From Girardinichthys multiradiatus (taxonomy: Eukaryota > Chordata > Actinopteri > Cyprinodontiformes > Goodeidae), in assembly GCF_021462225.1 (NCBI RefSeq), contig NC_061816.1:10503390-10567389 (forward strand): a stretch of 64,000 nt of DNA. Direction: 5' to 3'. Positions 21,326-31,280 of this stretch are shown piece by piece (positions within the stretch are counted from its first letter, which is position 1; the number at the start of each line of letters is the position of its first letter). Made by a program: the position numbers and the translations under genes. The notes under the pieces were generated by a model that saw only the letters and a list, made by a program, of their open reading frames with translations, had not been told where the DNA came from and searched no databases.

Positions 21326-23185
21326 CCTACATTACAAGCAAATTAACATGTAGCCACGGCACACAGTGGCCCATCAACACAATAGGCAAGTCTAATGATG
21401 TTCTTGGAAACTCAGACCCATTAAGTCAAGTGAATCAGATATTACCATAGTTAAGATTCATTCAAGTTGCATTTTGTAGAATGATGAGCACAGATGCAGT
21501 GTCTTTTAAACACTCAGCATCAGTGCAAAAACAGATGATTTTAACAGCAGAAATCCTCAGCTCTGCACACCTTTAACACAAAGGTTGCTGTGCAAAATGT
21601 GAGTAAAAATGCAGTTGCTATAGAGTTCATATTTTTATGTGATTGATTTATGTGATTAGCTCCAAACTTTACTCATCCATACTGCACCTTGTGATTCTGT
21701 TTGATTCTGTTTTAAGCTTAAATATTGCTTTAAATAATTTGCCAACTCTATTTTTTCCTCTTGCTTCTGTTCCTCTGCTTTTATACTCAAAGCTGTTCTT
21801 AAAACCTGGCTACAATCCATACAAAGTTTAAATTTTGCAACTTACAAATAAAATGATATAGTTACATTAATCATATTACATATGCTTTGTTGCAGATTTA
21901 AACTCTTACTGACTGAGGGAGATGGGTCCTTTATGAAAATCTGGATTTGATGTGTCTTCCTCCATTGTCGGAGTCCCAGAAGATGACAGGAAAACACAGA
22001 GTGGACCAACTTAAGAACAATGTGAACCGGACTTCAAAAGTTACAATGGCCGAACTGATTAATGTACGCAATAGAAATCGCATTCCTGAATAATGGACTA
22101 TGAAATTTCTGGTTTTTTTTTTATACAGTTTAAAATGTAGTACAGAGAGAAAATACAGATCCCTAAAACTGTGATTTTTCTGTTTATAATAATCAGGACA
22201 AGTAAATTTTGAGTCTATACACAGCAATGCCTCTTTTTTACCCAACAGACAAACTCTGACAGCCTTGGCAGAAGAATAAACAACCATCTGTTAAAAAATT
22301 AACGTAATATTTATTTTAGTATATATTTTAGTTGAAACCAGGGGTTTTCATCAGAAAAACAACTGTATTCCTTTTGCTAATTATATTTAATGTTAACAAT
22401 TAAATTTGTTTGTTGTTTTGACTTTCAAGCATAGATTTAAGCATATATATAGATTAGAAAGCTGACACATTCAGATGTTTTTCTTAAGTTCTTACACGAA
22501 GGATTATGAACCTTTCTGCTCTTCTGAATATAGAGTAATACAAGTTAAATACGGTGATATTAGCTGGTTATTTAGTCTGGCTATCTGCTCAGGCTACCAG
22601 CCTGCAGTCTGCTGCTTTACAGACATGCTGCTGGGAGTTTACTAGCTGTGGTTTTGAAACATCTTGATCAGAAACATTTCTAAACCAAATTAGTCCTTCT
22701 TTTAAGCGAGTAAAAAGTGTATTCTGATTTTCAGCCGCTCGACTGACATCTGTATACCTTGATGCTAGGAACCAGTTCGTGTCATATCATTGCCACCAAT
22801 ACAAATATTCCAATACAGACTTCCTCATCTTTGATCTAGAAACTGTTTCTGACTGGGATAATTTACCAGTATACTACCACTGAGATGACTGACTCACTTC
22901 AGATTAAGGGACGTGTGGAAAACTGTTCATTTGGACTAATCCCTGTGTGGGTTTTACAGATGCCTTAGCTTGATCAGTGTTAAATCAGTGTTCTGATGGT
23001 AAATGCTGTTAGTCTTTGTTTATTTGTTTATGTGCTAGTATTATGCTCTCATTAACTCAGTCTTCCAATGTTTAGAAAAAAGGTGCTGCTGCGGGCTTTT
23101 ATAATTATCACTTTTTGACATCAACCTGCGGCAAGTTAGGATGGTAGAAAGTGACAGACAGGAGCTAAAACAGAAATATGATGTG
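21326..23185. other. Repeat-poor non-coding stretch
   Basis: About 1.9 kb of AT-rich DNA with no gene or transposon I recognise. A 118-codon - strand frame (21931-22287) lacks motifs and is probably chance. Confidence 0.4.
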
Positions 23186-23189
23186 ATAA

Positions 23190-23440
23190 ATTTAATGCCT
23201 GCCACAGGGGTTTCCCTTTTCTCTTCATATGTCCCACAAAGCCGTCAGCTCTCAAAGGTCAAACCGCTCTAGACTGTATTGTAAATTAAACGACCAAAAT
23301 GGTCCTGGAATTACAATCACTCTGGATTAAGCTGATTCTCTGTCTCAGCTGTCAAATGATTCCTCAATATATACCTCAAAGCTGAACACCGGAGGTAATT
23401 TATTAAGCCTTTTGACAAACTGCCTTGCCTCTCCTTCCTG
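23190..23440. promoter_or_regulatory. Candidate conserved non-coding block
   Basis: Repeat-free segment about 3.5 kb upstream of sox1 with homeobox-like (taaattaaacg, ggattaagctga) and TGTCA-type motifs (agctgtcaaatga) packed in mixed-composition text. Supported only by motif content and absence of repeats. Confidence 0.25.
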
Positions 23441-23539
23441 GATCAATACATAAATAAATACTACATTAGTAAATAGAGCTACATGTTGTTTCTGACAGGA
23501 TATAATTATTTGGTCTATGTAAAATATTTCTGTCCATTT

Positions 23540-23800
23540 CCTGACCTGATTTCTGCTTCAAGGGCGCATGTGTGGTATCCGAGTCTGTTAGAGCAATCAC
23601 ACAATGGAGTCCTCTTAACGAGCAATACAGCAGCTAAGGAGGAAAATCTAGCCATGCCAACATGGTTCACCAGCTCGCTGAGAGGCGGGCAGCACCTGAC
23701 AGATGCCACTTTGGGGGCATAATCCCAGAGGGATCCAAAGAGGCGGCACCTGACGGGAAGCCGAGGGATCAGGAGGATGATGGAATACCAAACCACAAAT
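23540..23800. promoter_or_regulatory. Candidate conserved non-coding block with repeated CACCTGAC
   Basis: GC-richer block with two copies of gcacctgac (23692-23700 and 23747-23755), an E-box overlapping a TGACAG/TGACGG start, spaced 55 bp. A - strand frame across it shows no domain. Regulatory role inferred only. Confidence 0.28.
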
Positions 23801-24125
23801 TACAGTTATGTTGTCTATTCCATACATATGTTTTTGTGTGTGGGTATGTCTTTGATTACTTGTAAAGCCTAAGTGTTTCAAAGAAAAATTTTTTTTAGAT
23901 CAGACAAAGATAACCAACCATCCAGACCTAGTGGTCCTGGTATAGATAAGTAGATCCACCCTCCCTTCTTAAATCATGGATAAACTGAATTAACTACATT
24001 TTTAACAGCTGAGTTCAGGTTAACCAGCTACACCCAAGCCTGCTCATTGTCATAACTGTATAATCAGGAAATCGCTTAAACAGAACCTGCCTAACAGTAA
24101 CAAGTTGGCTAAAAGATCCCAAAAC
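23801..24125. other. Non-coding spacer
   Basis: Nothing recognised. Confidence 0.35.
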
Positions 24126-24129
24126 GCAA

Positions 24130-25125
24130 TATGTTATTCTGTTATCTTCCGAAATTTAAGGGCAGATTTTAAACAAAGTCGGGAAAGGGTTTTAAATCCA
24201 TTTTTAATGCTTTGGGACTCCTGGGAACCACAGTGAGAGACAAACCTTCTCAGAAGAGGTCAGCCAACCAAAATTACTCCAATACACCCAGGAGGTTAAA
24301 AAGAAATCAGAACAACATCTAAAGCTCTGCAGGCCTCACGTGTTAAGGCAATAACAGCATCTATGGGACAACCAAAATCACCGTGATCACCTTAAGACTT
24401 TTAGAAATATATCTTGTGGACTGATGACACAAAAGTGGATTTCTTTGGAAAGGTGAGCTTCCTGTTACATAAGCTGTAAAACTAACAGAACATTTCAGAA
24501 AACTAACTTGATGCCAGCTGTCAAACATCGTGGAGGTATAGTTTGATGGTTTAGGGCTGCTTTGCTGCTTCAAGACTTGGGAGACTTGTTAGACTTGATG
24601 CAAGCATTAATTCTGCTTTCTACTGGAAAACCAAGAAGCAGAATGTCTGCCATTCAGTTTGTGACCTTAATCTCTAGGGTTGTGCAGCAGTACAATGATC
24701 CAAAACACGCTGCTAAGTCCACCTCTCAATTGATTTAAAAAAGGGTTTGGAGAGGCCTAGTCAAAGCCTAGACTTAAATCAGATTTGGATGCTGGGGTAT
24801 GACTTTTAAAAGGCCATTCCTGCTCAAAAACCACAATGTGGCTGAATTAAATTATTGTGTCTCCAAGAAGAATGAGCTGACATCTCTCGACAGCTATAAG
24901 ACTCCCTGGCAGATTTTGTCGCCAAGGTTAAGGGTGCAATTAGTTTTTCCCATAGGGCCAGGTTGGTTTGGATAGCTTCTTTTTCTTAATACATGAAATA
25001 TTGATTTAAAATTAGCTTTTTGTATTTAATCAGGTTATCTTTGTCTGGTAAAAAAAATGTGTTGGATCATCTAAGTGAAGAAATCTATTTAGTGGCAAAC
25101 ACTTTTTTACATTATTGTATAGGCT
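24130..25125 (+). mobile_element. Tc1/mariner relic, family B
   Basis: Sense copy. Transposase blocks run in order: gccaaccaaaattactccaa, cttgtggactgatgacacaa (24414-24433, first catalytic D region), acatcgtggaggtatagttt (glycine motif), gtacaatgatccaaaacacg (second D region, QYNDPKH-like), gagaggcctagtcaaagcct. It ends near gtggcaaacacttttttaca. The left terminus is missing. Many stops. Confidence 0.7.
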
Positions 25126-25499
25126 TTCCGAATTTTTCACATGTTCAATGGATGCATATGTGTAATATTAAACAAAAGCAGTACATTTAAGTTTAATAAT
25201 GTAAAACCTATCTTTGTGTTCTTAGTTCCCAGCAAGTCTTTTATTGTGAGAGATATACACAACCCTATTTCAAAGAAAAAACTCCATGAGTTACGGATAT
25301 TTTTTAAAGGCCTTCTTTAAATTGTATTAATTATTCCTATTTTCATAATAACACATTTACAACCAGAGTAAAATGGGTTTGTGTAATAAAATTTTTGCTA
25401 TTGTGGTAAACTAGAACTGCATTAAATAAAAGAGAATAAAATCATCTGACATTTTGAAAGTGATCTTTCATAGGTAATGATGGACTAAATAAATATAAA
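25126..25499. other. AT-rich non-coding stretch upstream of sox1
   Basis: No transposon recognised from here rightwards to about 28850. Nothing else seen. Confidence 0.4.
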
Positions 25500-25815
25500 A
25501 CCCAAGCAGGAGAAGCAATCCTGGGCCTGCTGCTGCAGGCCTGCCTGGTTCTGCTTCTGGAGCAGAATTCTGTCTCGTTAATTGATTAAAATGTGGCCAT
25601 TAAAAGTCTGCGACATGTCGAACATTTATTATAGGATTACTGTAGGCTTTTTTTTCTGTCCTCCTGTTTTTTTTTTTTAGCGCTGCTGAAACAAACAAAA
25701 GATGTCCTTTGAATGGCACGTGCTCCAAGCGTCAGTCACCTGTTTCCTAGCAACGGGCACAACAGAAAAAGCACCTGTGGCTCTGAATAGACGGCTGTGT
25801 AACCCTAATTTAGAT
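25500..25815. promoter_or_regulatory. Candidate sox1-proximal enhancer
   Basis: About 1 kb upstream of the likely promoter. Motifs in order: homeobox pair taattgattaa (25579-25589), SOX-like acaaaag (25695-25701) with opposing ctttgaa (25707-25713), E-box cacgtg (25717-25722), and an RFX X-box-like gtttcctagcaac (25742-25754). The compact cluster in repeat-free DNA suggests an enhancer, possibly with SoxB1 autoregulation. Function is inference. Confidence 0.35.
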
Positions 25816-26440
25816 ATAAAAAAAAGGTTTGGTGAGCTACTCAAATTAAATAAAACATATTAAAATAAATTGCATATCAAAAACACATGAAAATGCCTAT
25901 TCAGTGTGTTTTCTAATAAGCTTTAAAGTATCCAAAATTGGTTTTAATAAATAAATGTAAGAATAATAACAATAATAATAGATGCCACTTTTAAAAAATA
26001 ACTCATAAGCAGGGTCAGTTAAAAGATTTCCTGAGATATAATGTAGCAGAATGCAATTTGTTTAATACAAATTAATATGTTCGTCCCCAGTTTGGCTATT
26101 TATTATGCGTCAAGCCTGGATAATAACTGCCTACGTGGGAGTTTACTCATATATCTGTATGCATAAAACCAAAAATAAAGCAACTTTTTCCGAAAATTGT
26201 TCTACTTGAAACTGTATTCCTTATTAATAATTTAACGTAAATGGCACTTACACTTATTCGCTTTATTCTTTCAGCTTTTTCATCTCCTATTTACCTACAG
26301 TTTGGACTTGCTGCAATAAAAATGTTTCTTATTTCTAAGATGAAATATTTTAAAATACATATAAAGCGCCCTGTGTTCCTGACTCAGGTCGCTCTACATT
26401 TCTGGACTCAAAATTCGCTCTCGTGTCGTGTTTTTTTCTA
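25816..26440. other. AT-rich sox1 upstream flank
   Basis: No gene. Short AT-rich motifs (aataataacaataataata near 25962-25980). The boundary to the CpG-rich promoter is sharp at about 26440. Confidence 0.4.
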
Positions 26441-26660
26441 GCTACGTGCGCAAAAGCGATGACAGAGGGAGTAATTTTTAGGTCTCGCGCTCCGACGTCA
26501 CCAGAACCTCGAGCCCCTGCATGCAAATCACGTCTGCGCTCGCGCCTCTCCATTGGCCGCCTCGCGCTCATTTAGCAGCTGTCAGAGCGCGCGGCCCGGG
26601 CATGCTCCGGTAACTTTTCCCAGCAAGGCACAGCTTCAACCAAAGTCTGCTCAAACAAGT
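26441..26660 (+). promoter_or_regulatory. Putative sox1 promoter
   Basis: Start of the CpG-rich block. It holds an exact octamer atgcaaat (26521-26528), the POU-factor site often paired with SOX sites, a CRE-like cgacgtca (26493-26500), and an inverted CCAAT box attgg (26552-26556). No clear TATA box. The transcription start is not determinable from sequence. Confidence 0.5.
26602..26613 (+). CDS. Very short upstream frame 1 (if inside the leader)
   Basis: ATG CTC CGG TAA, three codons and stop. Counts only if transcription starts upstream of 26602. It could be a leader element that tunes sox1 translation; no peptide function is implied. Confidence 0.2.
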   Translation: MLR

Positions 26661-26686
26661 CCTTCTCATTCCTCCCAGCGCTGTGG

Positions 26687-26719
26687 ATGACACGGAGGAG
26701 GAGGACGCTGCGGTTCTAG
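26687..26719 (+). CDS. Short upstream frame 2 in sox1 leader
   Basis: Ten codons starting ATG ACA CGG, encoding an arginine run (MTRRRRTLRF), then TAG. The stop is 87 bp before the sox1 start, leaving room for reinitiation. Confidence 0.25.
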   Translation: MTRRRRTLRF

Positions 26720-26763
26720 CTCTGAGTGGATTTCAGTCATCCCTCCGTGTTTTTGGAGGCTGA

Positions 26764-26781
26764 ATGTTTCTGCCTGTTTGA
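26764..26781 (+). CDS. Short upstream frame 3 in sox1 leader
   Basis: Five codons (MFLPV) then TGA, in the same frame as sox1, ending 24 bp before the sox1 ATG. The in-frame stop also rules out an N-terminal extension of Sox1 past this point. Confidence 0.3.
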   Translation: MFLPV

Positions 26782-26805
26782 CTCTGTCCCACAAAGACGA
26801 GGTGA

Positions 26806-27870
26806 ATGTACAGCATCATGATGGAGACGGACTTGCATTCCCCCGTGGTGCCCCAGACAAACCCATCCAACCCGGGGGGACATGCGGGAGGGGGAGGCGG
26901 GGGGCCCGCAGGGAAGGTCCCACAAGAGAGGATCAAGAGACCCATGAACGCCTTCATGGTGTGGTCCCGGGGCCAGCGGAGGAAAATGGCACAGGAGAAC
27001 CCTAAGATGCACAACTCGGAGATCAGCAAGCGGCTGGGCGCGGAGTGGAAGGTGATGACCGAGGCGGAGAAGAGACCTTTTATTGATGAGGCCAAGCGGC
27101 TCCGGGCGATGCACATGAAGGAACACCCGGACTACAAGTACCGCCCGAGGAGGAAGACCAAGACTCTACTCAAGAAGGACAAGTACTCTCTGGCCAGCGG
27201 ACTCCTCGGCTCATCGCCGGGTGTGGGGATGGGCGGCGGGCAGCGACTGGAGAGCCCCGGAGCGGGCCATGTGGGGGCCAGCCCGGGCTACGCCTCGCAT
27301 GTGAACGGCTGGGCCAATGGGACGTACTCGGGCCAGGTGGCGGCTGCAGCGGCGGCGGCTCACGCCATGATGCAGGAGGCGCAGCTGGCGTACAGTCAAC
27401 ACCCGGGCAGCGGGGCTCACCCACACCATCACCCGCACCACCACCACCCGCATCACCACCCGCACAATCCACAGCCGGTGCACAGGTATGACATGAGCGC
27501 TTTGTCTTACAGCCCCATCTCAAACTCTCAGAGCTATATGAGCGCCTCTCCGCCGGGCTACGGCGGCATCACCGGCTACACTCACCAGCACCAGAGCTCC
27601 GGTGTCTCCCCTGTGTCCGGGGCCATCGGAGGAACTCTGGGCTCTCTCGTGAAATCTGAGCCGAGCGTCAGCCCGCCGGTTTCCACGGCACGTGCCCCGC
27701 CGCCATGCCCCACGGGAGACCTGCGGGACATGATCAGCATGTACCTGCCCACCGGCGAGGCGGCGGGCGATTCCTCCGTTCAAAGCAGACTGCATGTGCT
27801 CCACCCGCAGCACTACCAGAGCGGGGGCTCCGCTCCGGTGAACGGGACGGTCCCCCTCACGCACATTTAA
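26806..27870 (+). CDS. sox1: Sox1, SoxB1-class HMG-box transcription factor
   Basis: An uninterrupted 354-residue protein in one exon, as expected for SoxB1 genes. The start [13 protein letters not shown] is typical of Sox1, and an in-frame stop 24 bp upstream supports this ATG. The HMG box (about residues 42-115) carries [20 protein letters not shown], the DNA-binding wedge FMVW and the basic tail YRPRRKTK. It binds CTTTGT-like sites in the minor groove and, in the family, maintains neural progenitors, often with POU partners. Then come the SoxB1 motif after the box (LLKKDKYSL), an alanine run (179-185), a histidine/proline run (205-220), a VKSE SUMO-type site (282-285) and the C-terminal activation region ending NGTVPLTHI, diagnostic of Sox1. 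The segment before the box ([10 protein letters not shown]) differs mildly from the usual QDRVKRP. High GC. I cannot decide between the teleost sox1a and sox1b duplicates. Confidence 0.97.
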   Translation: MYSIMMETDLHSPVVPQTNPSNPGGHAGGGGGGPAGKVPQERIKRPMNAFMVWSRGQRRKMAQENPKMHNSEISKRLGAEWKVMTEAEKRPFIDEAKRLRAMHMKEHPDYKYRPRRKTKTLLKKDKYSLASGLLGSSPGVGMGGGQRLESPGAGHVGASPGYASHVNGWANGTYSGQVAAAAAAAHAMMQEAQLAYSQHPGSGAHPHHHPHHHHPHHHPHNPQPVHRYDMSALSYSPISNSQSYMSASPPGYGGITGYTHQHQSSGVSPVSGAIGGTLGSLVKSEPSVSPPVSTARAPPPCPTGDLRDMISMYLPTGEAAGDSSVQSRLHVLHPQHYQSGGSAPVNGTVPLTHI

Positions 27871-28393
27871 AACGTCCACATGAACTGTAAGCACTGGAGA
27901 CACAACCAAATATTTCCACTCTACATGCGGGCTCCCAGGACTGTAAATTATAGGCGGCTGCAGCCATGAAAATGAAATGTAATCACTTCGAACAAACGTT
28001 TTTTTTTTTTTTTATTATTATTGTCATTTTAAATCTCTTACAAGTGATGGATCTTTTTGTCTGTCCGAGTTGAAGGAAAGCGCCTCAGATTTACTGTCGC
28101 TCTCTGGAGCAGAGCATGCCAACTTCTGACGCGATTTAAATTATAATCCGTACATGCTGGTGAAGTTTAAATCTTATTTTATTCTCCGACATTTCGGTGG
28201 AGTTACAGACACCACCCGAGTGTTTGGAGGATGTTTTTGAAGAGGGAAGCGTATAATAAATGCAGAGCGGTGTGGGGGGGAGAAAAAAGTTACAGGTTGC
28301 AGTTTCAATTGATTTCCAGTTTTGATGCTTGTAAACATGTGAATCAGTGTAATTTGAATTTGTTCCTGTTGTTGTAAAATCTTGTAAATTGTG

Positions 28394-28399
28394 AATAAA
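28394..28399 (+). terminator. Polyadenylation signal AATAAA
   Basis: Canonical hexamer 524 bp after the sox1 stop (tgtgaataaatagg), followed by GT-containing text. Another lies at 28255-28260. Confidence 0.45.
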
Positions 28400-28493
28400 T
28401 AGGCCTAGTGAAAACGCTTTTATGCAACTGTATACATAATTTACAGAAAGCAAATCTACATTTTGCAGCTGAAGACGGAGCAGCGCTGAGTTT

Positions 28494-28499
28494 AATAAA
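28494..28499 (+). terminator. Polyadenylation signal AATAAA, second
   Basis: Canonical hexamer 624 bp after the stop (tttaataaatttttc), followed by a T/GT-rich run (28515-28555), which fits a downstream element and makes it a good candidate for the main 3' end. Confidence 0.45.
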
Positions 28500-28525
28500 T
28501 TTTTCAAGATTTCTTTGTTTCTTGG

Positions 28526-28854
28526 AGAAACGTTACATTTTGTGTTTTTATTTTTCAGTCATTTGGAATTTAAAAAGAGGCCCATGCAAACCGTATTTGT
28601 TACCTGGTGCATTTTTTATATATATATATATTTAAACCTCACGTCAGTTGACCAGAATCAGAAGTAAATCAGGAGATGTTAAACTAAAATTATTCTAATA
28701 AATATTTCTTTGCACGACATACCTAAAAATAATTATGCTTTCAAAAGCTCGCATTTAGAAAAAAAAAAGACGATTTGATTTAATGTTGTTTTGAAAGGTA
28801 AACACTTGTTTTCTTTATTCATTTGTTTGTCATTCAGAAAAAAATATATATATG
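28526..28854. other. AT-rich sox1 downstream flank with TA repeats
   Basis: (TA)n at 28618-28631 and 28843-28852. No gene. Confidence 0.45.
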
Positions 28855-29075
28855 AAGGTTTTAGGAAAGCCTATACCTTGCCTAAAATAGCTTTGGGTGT
28901 TTATACACTATACTTCTTGTTTTTTAATTCCATATGTGAAATTGTAATATAATAATTTACGTTAACCGTGTCCTAGAGGATGATGCTTGTGATTCAGTAA
29001 TTTCATATATGTTAAGTAAATATTAAAACATAATATACTTATTTTGCAGCTCATCTTGTACATTTAGAATGTGGA
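28855..29075 (+). repeat. Dispersed short repeat, copy 1
   Basis: Matches 35536-35715 over its whole length. The left side shares a run beginning gttttagg and containing ctataccttgcctaaaatag; the right side shares agtaaatatta and cttgt-containing text. Intervening bases are diverged with small indels. Copy 2 sits inside a Tc1 relic, so this is a mobile short element (SINE- or MITE-like), not a local duplication. No coding capacity, no obvious terminal inverted repeats. Confidence 0.6.
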
Positions 29076-29325
29076 AAAGAACCAATATAATGCCTTTCAT
29101 TAGATTTCTAGATATTTTTATTTTAGCCTTGCTTAAATATTTCAAAATCTTCTTTATATATTGATGACTCTTTAAAAATATTTTTATGTTAAACATTAAC
29201 ATTTCTAATAAGACTTGATTTTGCATTACTAACATTTTTCTATCCCTTCAATGCTGAGAACATGTACTCATCATTTGCATCATTATGTGCAGGATACTCA
29301 AACTTTGCACTCACACCCTTCTTGT
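29076..29325. other. AT-rich spacer
   Basis: Nothing recognised. Confidence 0.4.
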
Positions 29326-29329
29326 TTAA

Positions 29330-29870
29330 TTGTTCCCTCAGGCCAAACAGAGCATTGTTTTTCTTTTGCTACCTGCCTGCAGAATTGGGACCTCAGTAAT
29401 CAAAACCTCAAGCAAAAGCCAATTTAATAACAACAGCATTCGGTGTTCGCTGCACTCATTTTTTCAGCCGGTCTCAGCTGGGTTCACCTTAAACTTATTC
29501 CCATCTGTGTTCCCCAAATCCTCCCCGCCTCCTGACATCCAGCATCAAGCGTTTGCAACTGTGTGTCTAATTGCCACGGCTGTTAAATGATTTCCTTCTT
29601 TAAATTTGATGGCTGAATCAGCGGAGGCCCCCGGGGCAGGGAGATGGGCATGAATGAGGGGAGCAAGGGGGAGAAGGCGAAAAGAGGAGGGGTTTTTGTG
29701 TTCGAGGAGAATGGGGATTAGTCTTGGTGTAAGCCGGGGCAACCAGAGGGTCATGGCTGACAAAAAGCCCCGCAAACAACACCCCTGGTTCTATCAGCCT
29801 AATTCCCACTCGGGTGTGAACCTGAAAAGGCCAGCAAAAATGTGAATCCAGTCCAGTGAAGCTGTGTGAT
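29330..29870. promoter_or_regulatory. Candidate conserved non-coding block downstream of sox1
   Basis: Repeat-free block 1.5-2 kb after sox1. Includes cctcagtaatcaaaacctca (TAATC homeobox-type site), gctgttaaatgatttccttc and a GC-rich purine stretch at 29620-29700. Small frames on both strands show no protein signature. Regulatory role inferred from position only. Confidence 0.28.
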
Positions 29871-29935
29871 GGGATGTCCTCAAGAGTAAACTGAAGATAT
29901 TTCATTAATTATTTTAATATTTTAAAGCTAATGTC

Positions 29936-29957
29936 ATGAATGAATGAATGAATGAAT
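29936..29957. repeat. (ATGA)n microsatellite with flanking direct repeat
   Basis: tgaatgaatgaatgaatgaa flanked on both sides by taaagctaatgtca (29923-29936 and 29957-29970), an exact 14-base direct repeat. Confidence 0.7.
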
Positions 29958-29970
29958 AAAGCTAATGTCA

Positions 29971-30185
29971 GGTTGTCAGAGCACTGCTCAGTAAATTGTT
30001 AGGAAAAAAGTGGAATAACTAGCAACTAAAACACCAAAGGGACTCCAGCTGCAAGTGAACACTGGTCCTGTAAACCTGTCCAGCACAGTCACATTTGTTT
30101 TCATTTAAAACAATCTGTCACCTCTAACACCAAGAAAAGCTCAGCCAAAAAATAAACATTGAATATTACATTTCTCCACTAAATC
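29971..30185. other. Non-coding spacer
   Basis: Nothing recognised. Confidence 0.35.
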
Positions 30186-30189
30186 ACAC

Positions 30190-31280
30190 GGATTTGTCTC
30201 AACTTCAATTTATTTTAATATTACACAGAGGTGAACCTCAAAATACTATGTCATCAAAAAAGTTCATTTTTTCAGTAATTTAATTCAAAGAGTGAAACTC
30301 ATACGTTCATTTGACACAAGTTGATACATTATGGTTTACAGCTAATGAACCCAAACTTTAGTTTCTCAAACAATTACAACATTACAAAGGGCAAAAAAGG
30401 GGTTTATAAAGCAAAACTGCCAGCTTACTAAAACGGGGTTTAGGTCACAGCAGTTTGCTGGCCAATCAAGCACAGCGACACCATGGTTCTTAAAGCAGGC
30501 GTTGCTACTACCAGTGTGGGCAGGTGCCAACTCCTGCTGGACAATCAAATCAGTATGTCCATAAAGCTTGTCATCTGAAGTAAGCATGAAGTGCCTCAAA
30601 ATTTCTTGGAAGACATCTGCTCTGACTTTGTATTTGACAAAACACAGTGGACAAACACCCACATATCCCCAAATTACCAGTTACTGTGTAATTGTTTCAC
30701 TGGACCTCAAGCAGCGGGGATTCGGTGCCTTTCCACTCCGACTCCTGACTCTGAAACCTTGATTTCTAAATAAAATGCATAGTAAAAGAGGAATTTGGAC
30801 CACTCAGCAACAGTCCGGTCATTTTACTCCCCAATTTAGGTAAGATGGCTTCTGACATTTTACCATAAGGAAAGTCAGTCCCCGCTTTATGAATGTCCCC
30901 AAAACTGTTGAGTGGGCTTTGTTTCGAAATCCCTTCCATATTTGTACACCATTTTTTACCATATTTTTTCCTTCCACTTAACTTCCCATTAATATGCTTG
31001 GACGAAGCTCTCTGAACAGCAATCTTCTTTAGCAAAGCCCTTTCTTGGCTTACGGCCCTTGTATGGGGTGTAAATGACTATCCTATGGACAACTTTCAAC
31101 ATGTCTGTATAAAATTTCTTCTTTTATTTCTTGAGAAACTGCATTTGGATTAATTAGCTACAAGCCATAAAATTCAATATGGACTGAAATAAACACTTGA
31201 AATATATTACTGTTTGTAATGAATCTATATTATATTTATGAGCTTTTTTAACTGAATTACTGAAGTACATTTAAAGTTTG
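30190..31280 (-). mobile_element. Tc1 relic related to the element at 48786
   Basis: Antisense transposase. The - strand frame 30366-30662 reads KVRADVFQEILRHFMLTSDD, KLYG, QELAPAHTG and VAVLDWPAN, matching NAASYQEILEHFMLPSAEKL and following text of the 48786 element. The aspartate of HDLAPAH is here glutamate and the DLNPIENLW block is lost. A further - strand piece (30766-31035) with SKHINGKLSGRKKYGKKW is the linker between the DNA-binding domains. Terminal-repeat-like AT-rich text occurs near 30220-30330 and 31110-31230. Confidence 0.75.

Larger units (their letters stand above)
27871..28525 (+). other. sox1 3' untranslated region (approximate)
   Basis: Starts after the TAA stop. Composition falls back to AT-rich. 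A T tract lies at 27998-28012. The likely end follows one of the polyadenylation signals at 28394 or 28494; a further one at 28255 is weaker by position. Confidence 0.5.

Noticed and set aside
21931..22287. 118-codon frame on the - strand
   Set aside because: AT-rich, no motif, no splice or promoter support; likely chance.
26350..26571. 73-codon basic frame on the - strand over the sox1 promoter
   Set aside because: Arginine-rich text comes from CpG-rich promoter DNA; no conservation signal or protein family.
26733..27126. 127- and 129-codon - strand frames at the sox1 start
   Set aside because: Shadow frames of the coding strand; proline-rich text mirrors glycine codons of Sox1.
27170..27909. 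Long open frames on the - strand opposite sox1 (117, 90 and 129 codons)
   Set aside because: They arise from GC-rich codon usage of sox1 on the other strand; no domain, no plausible promoter.
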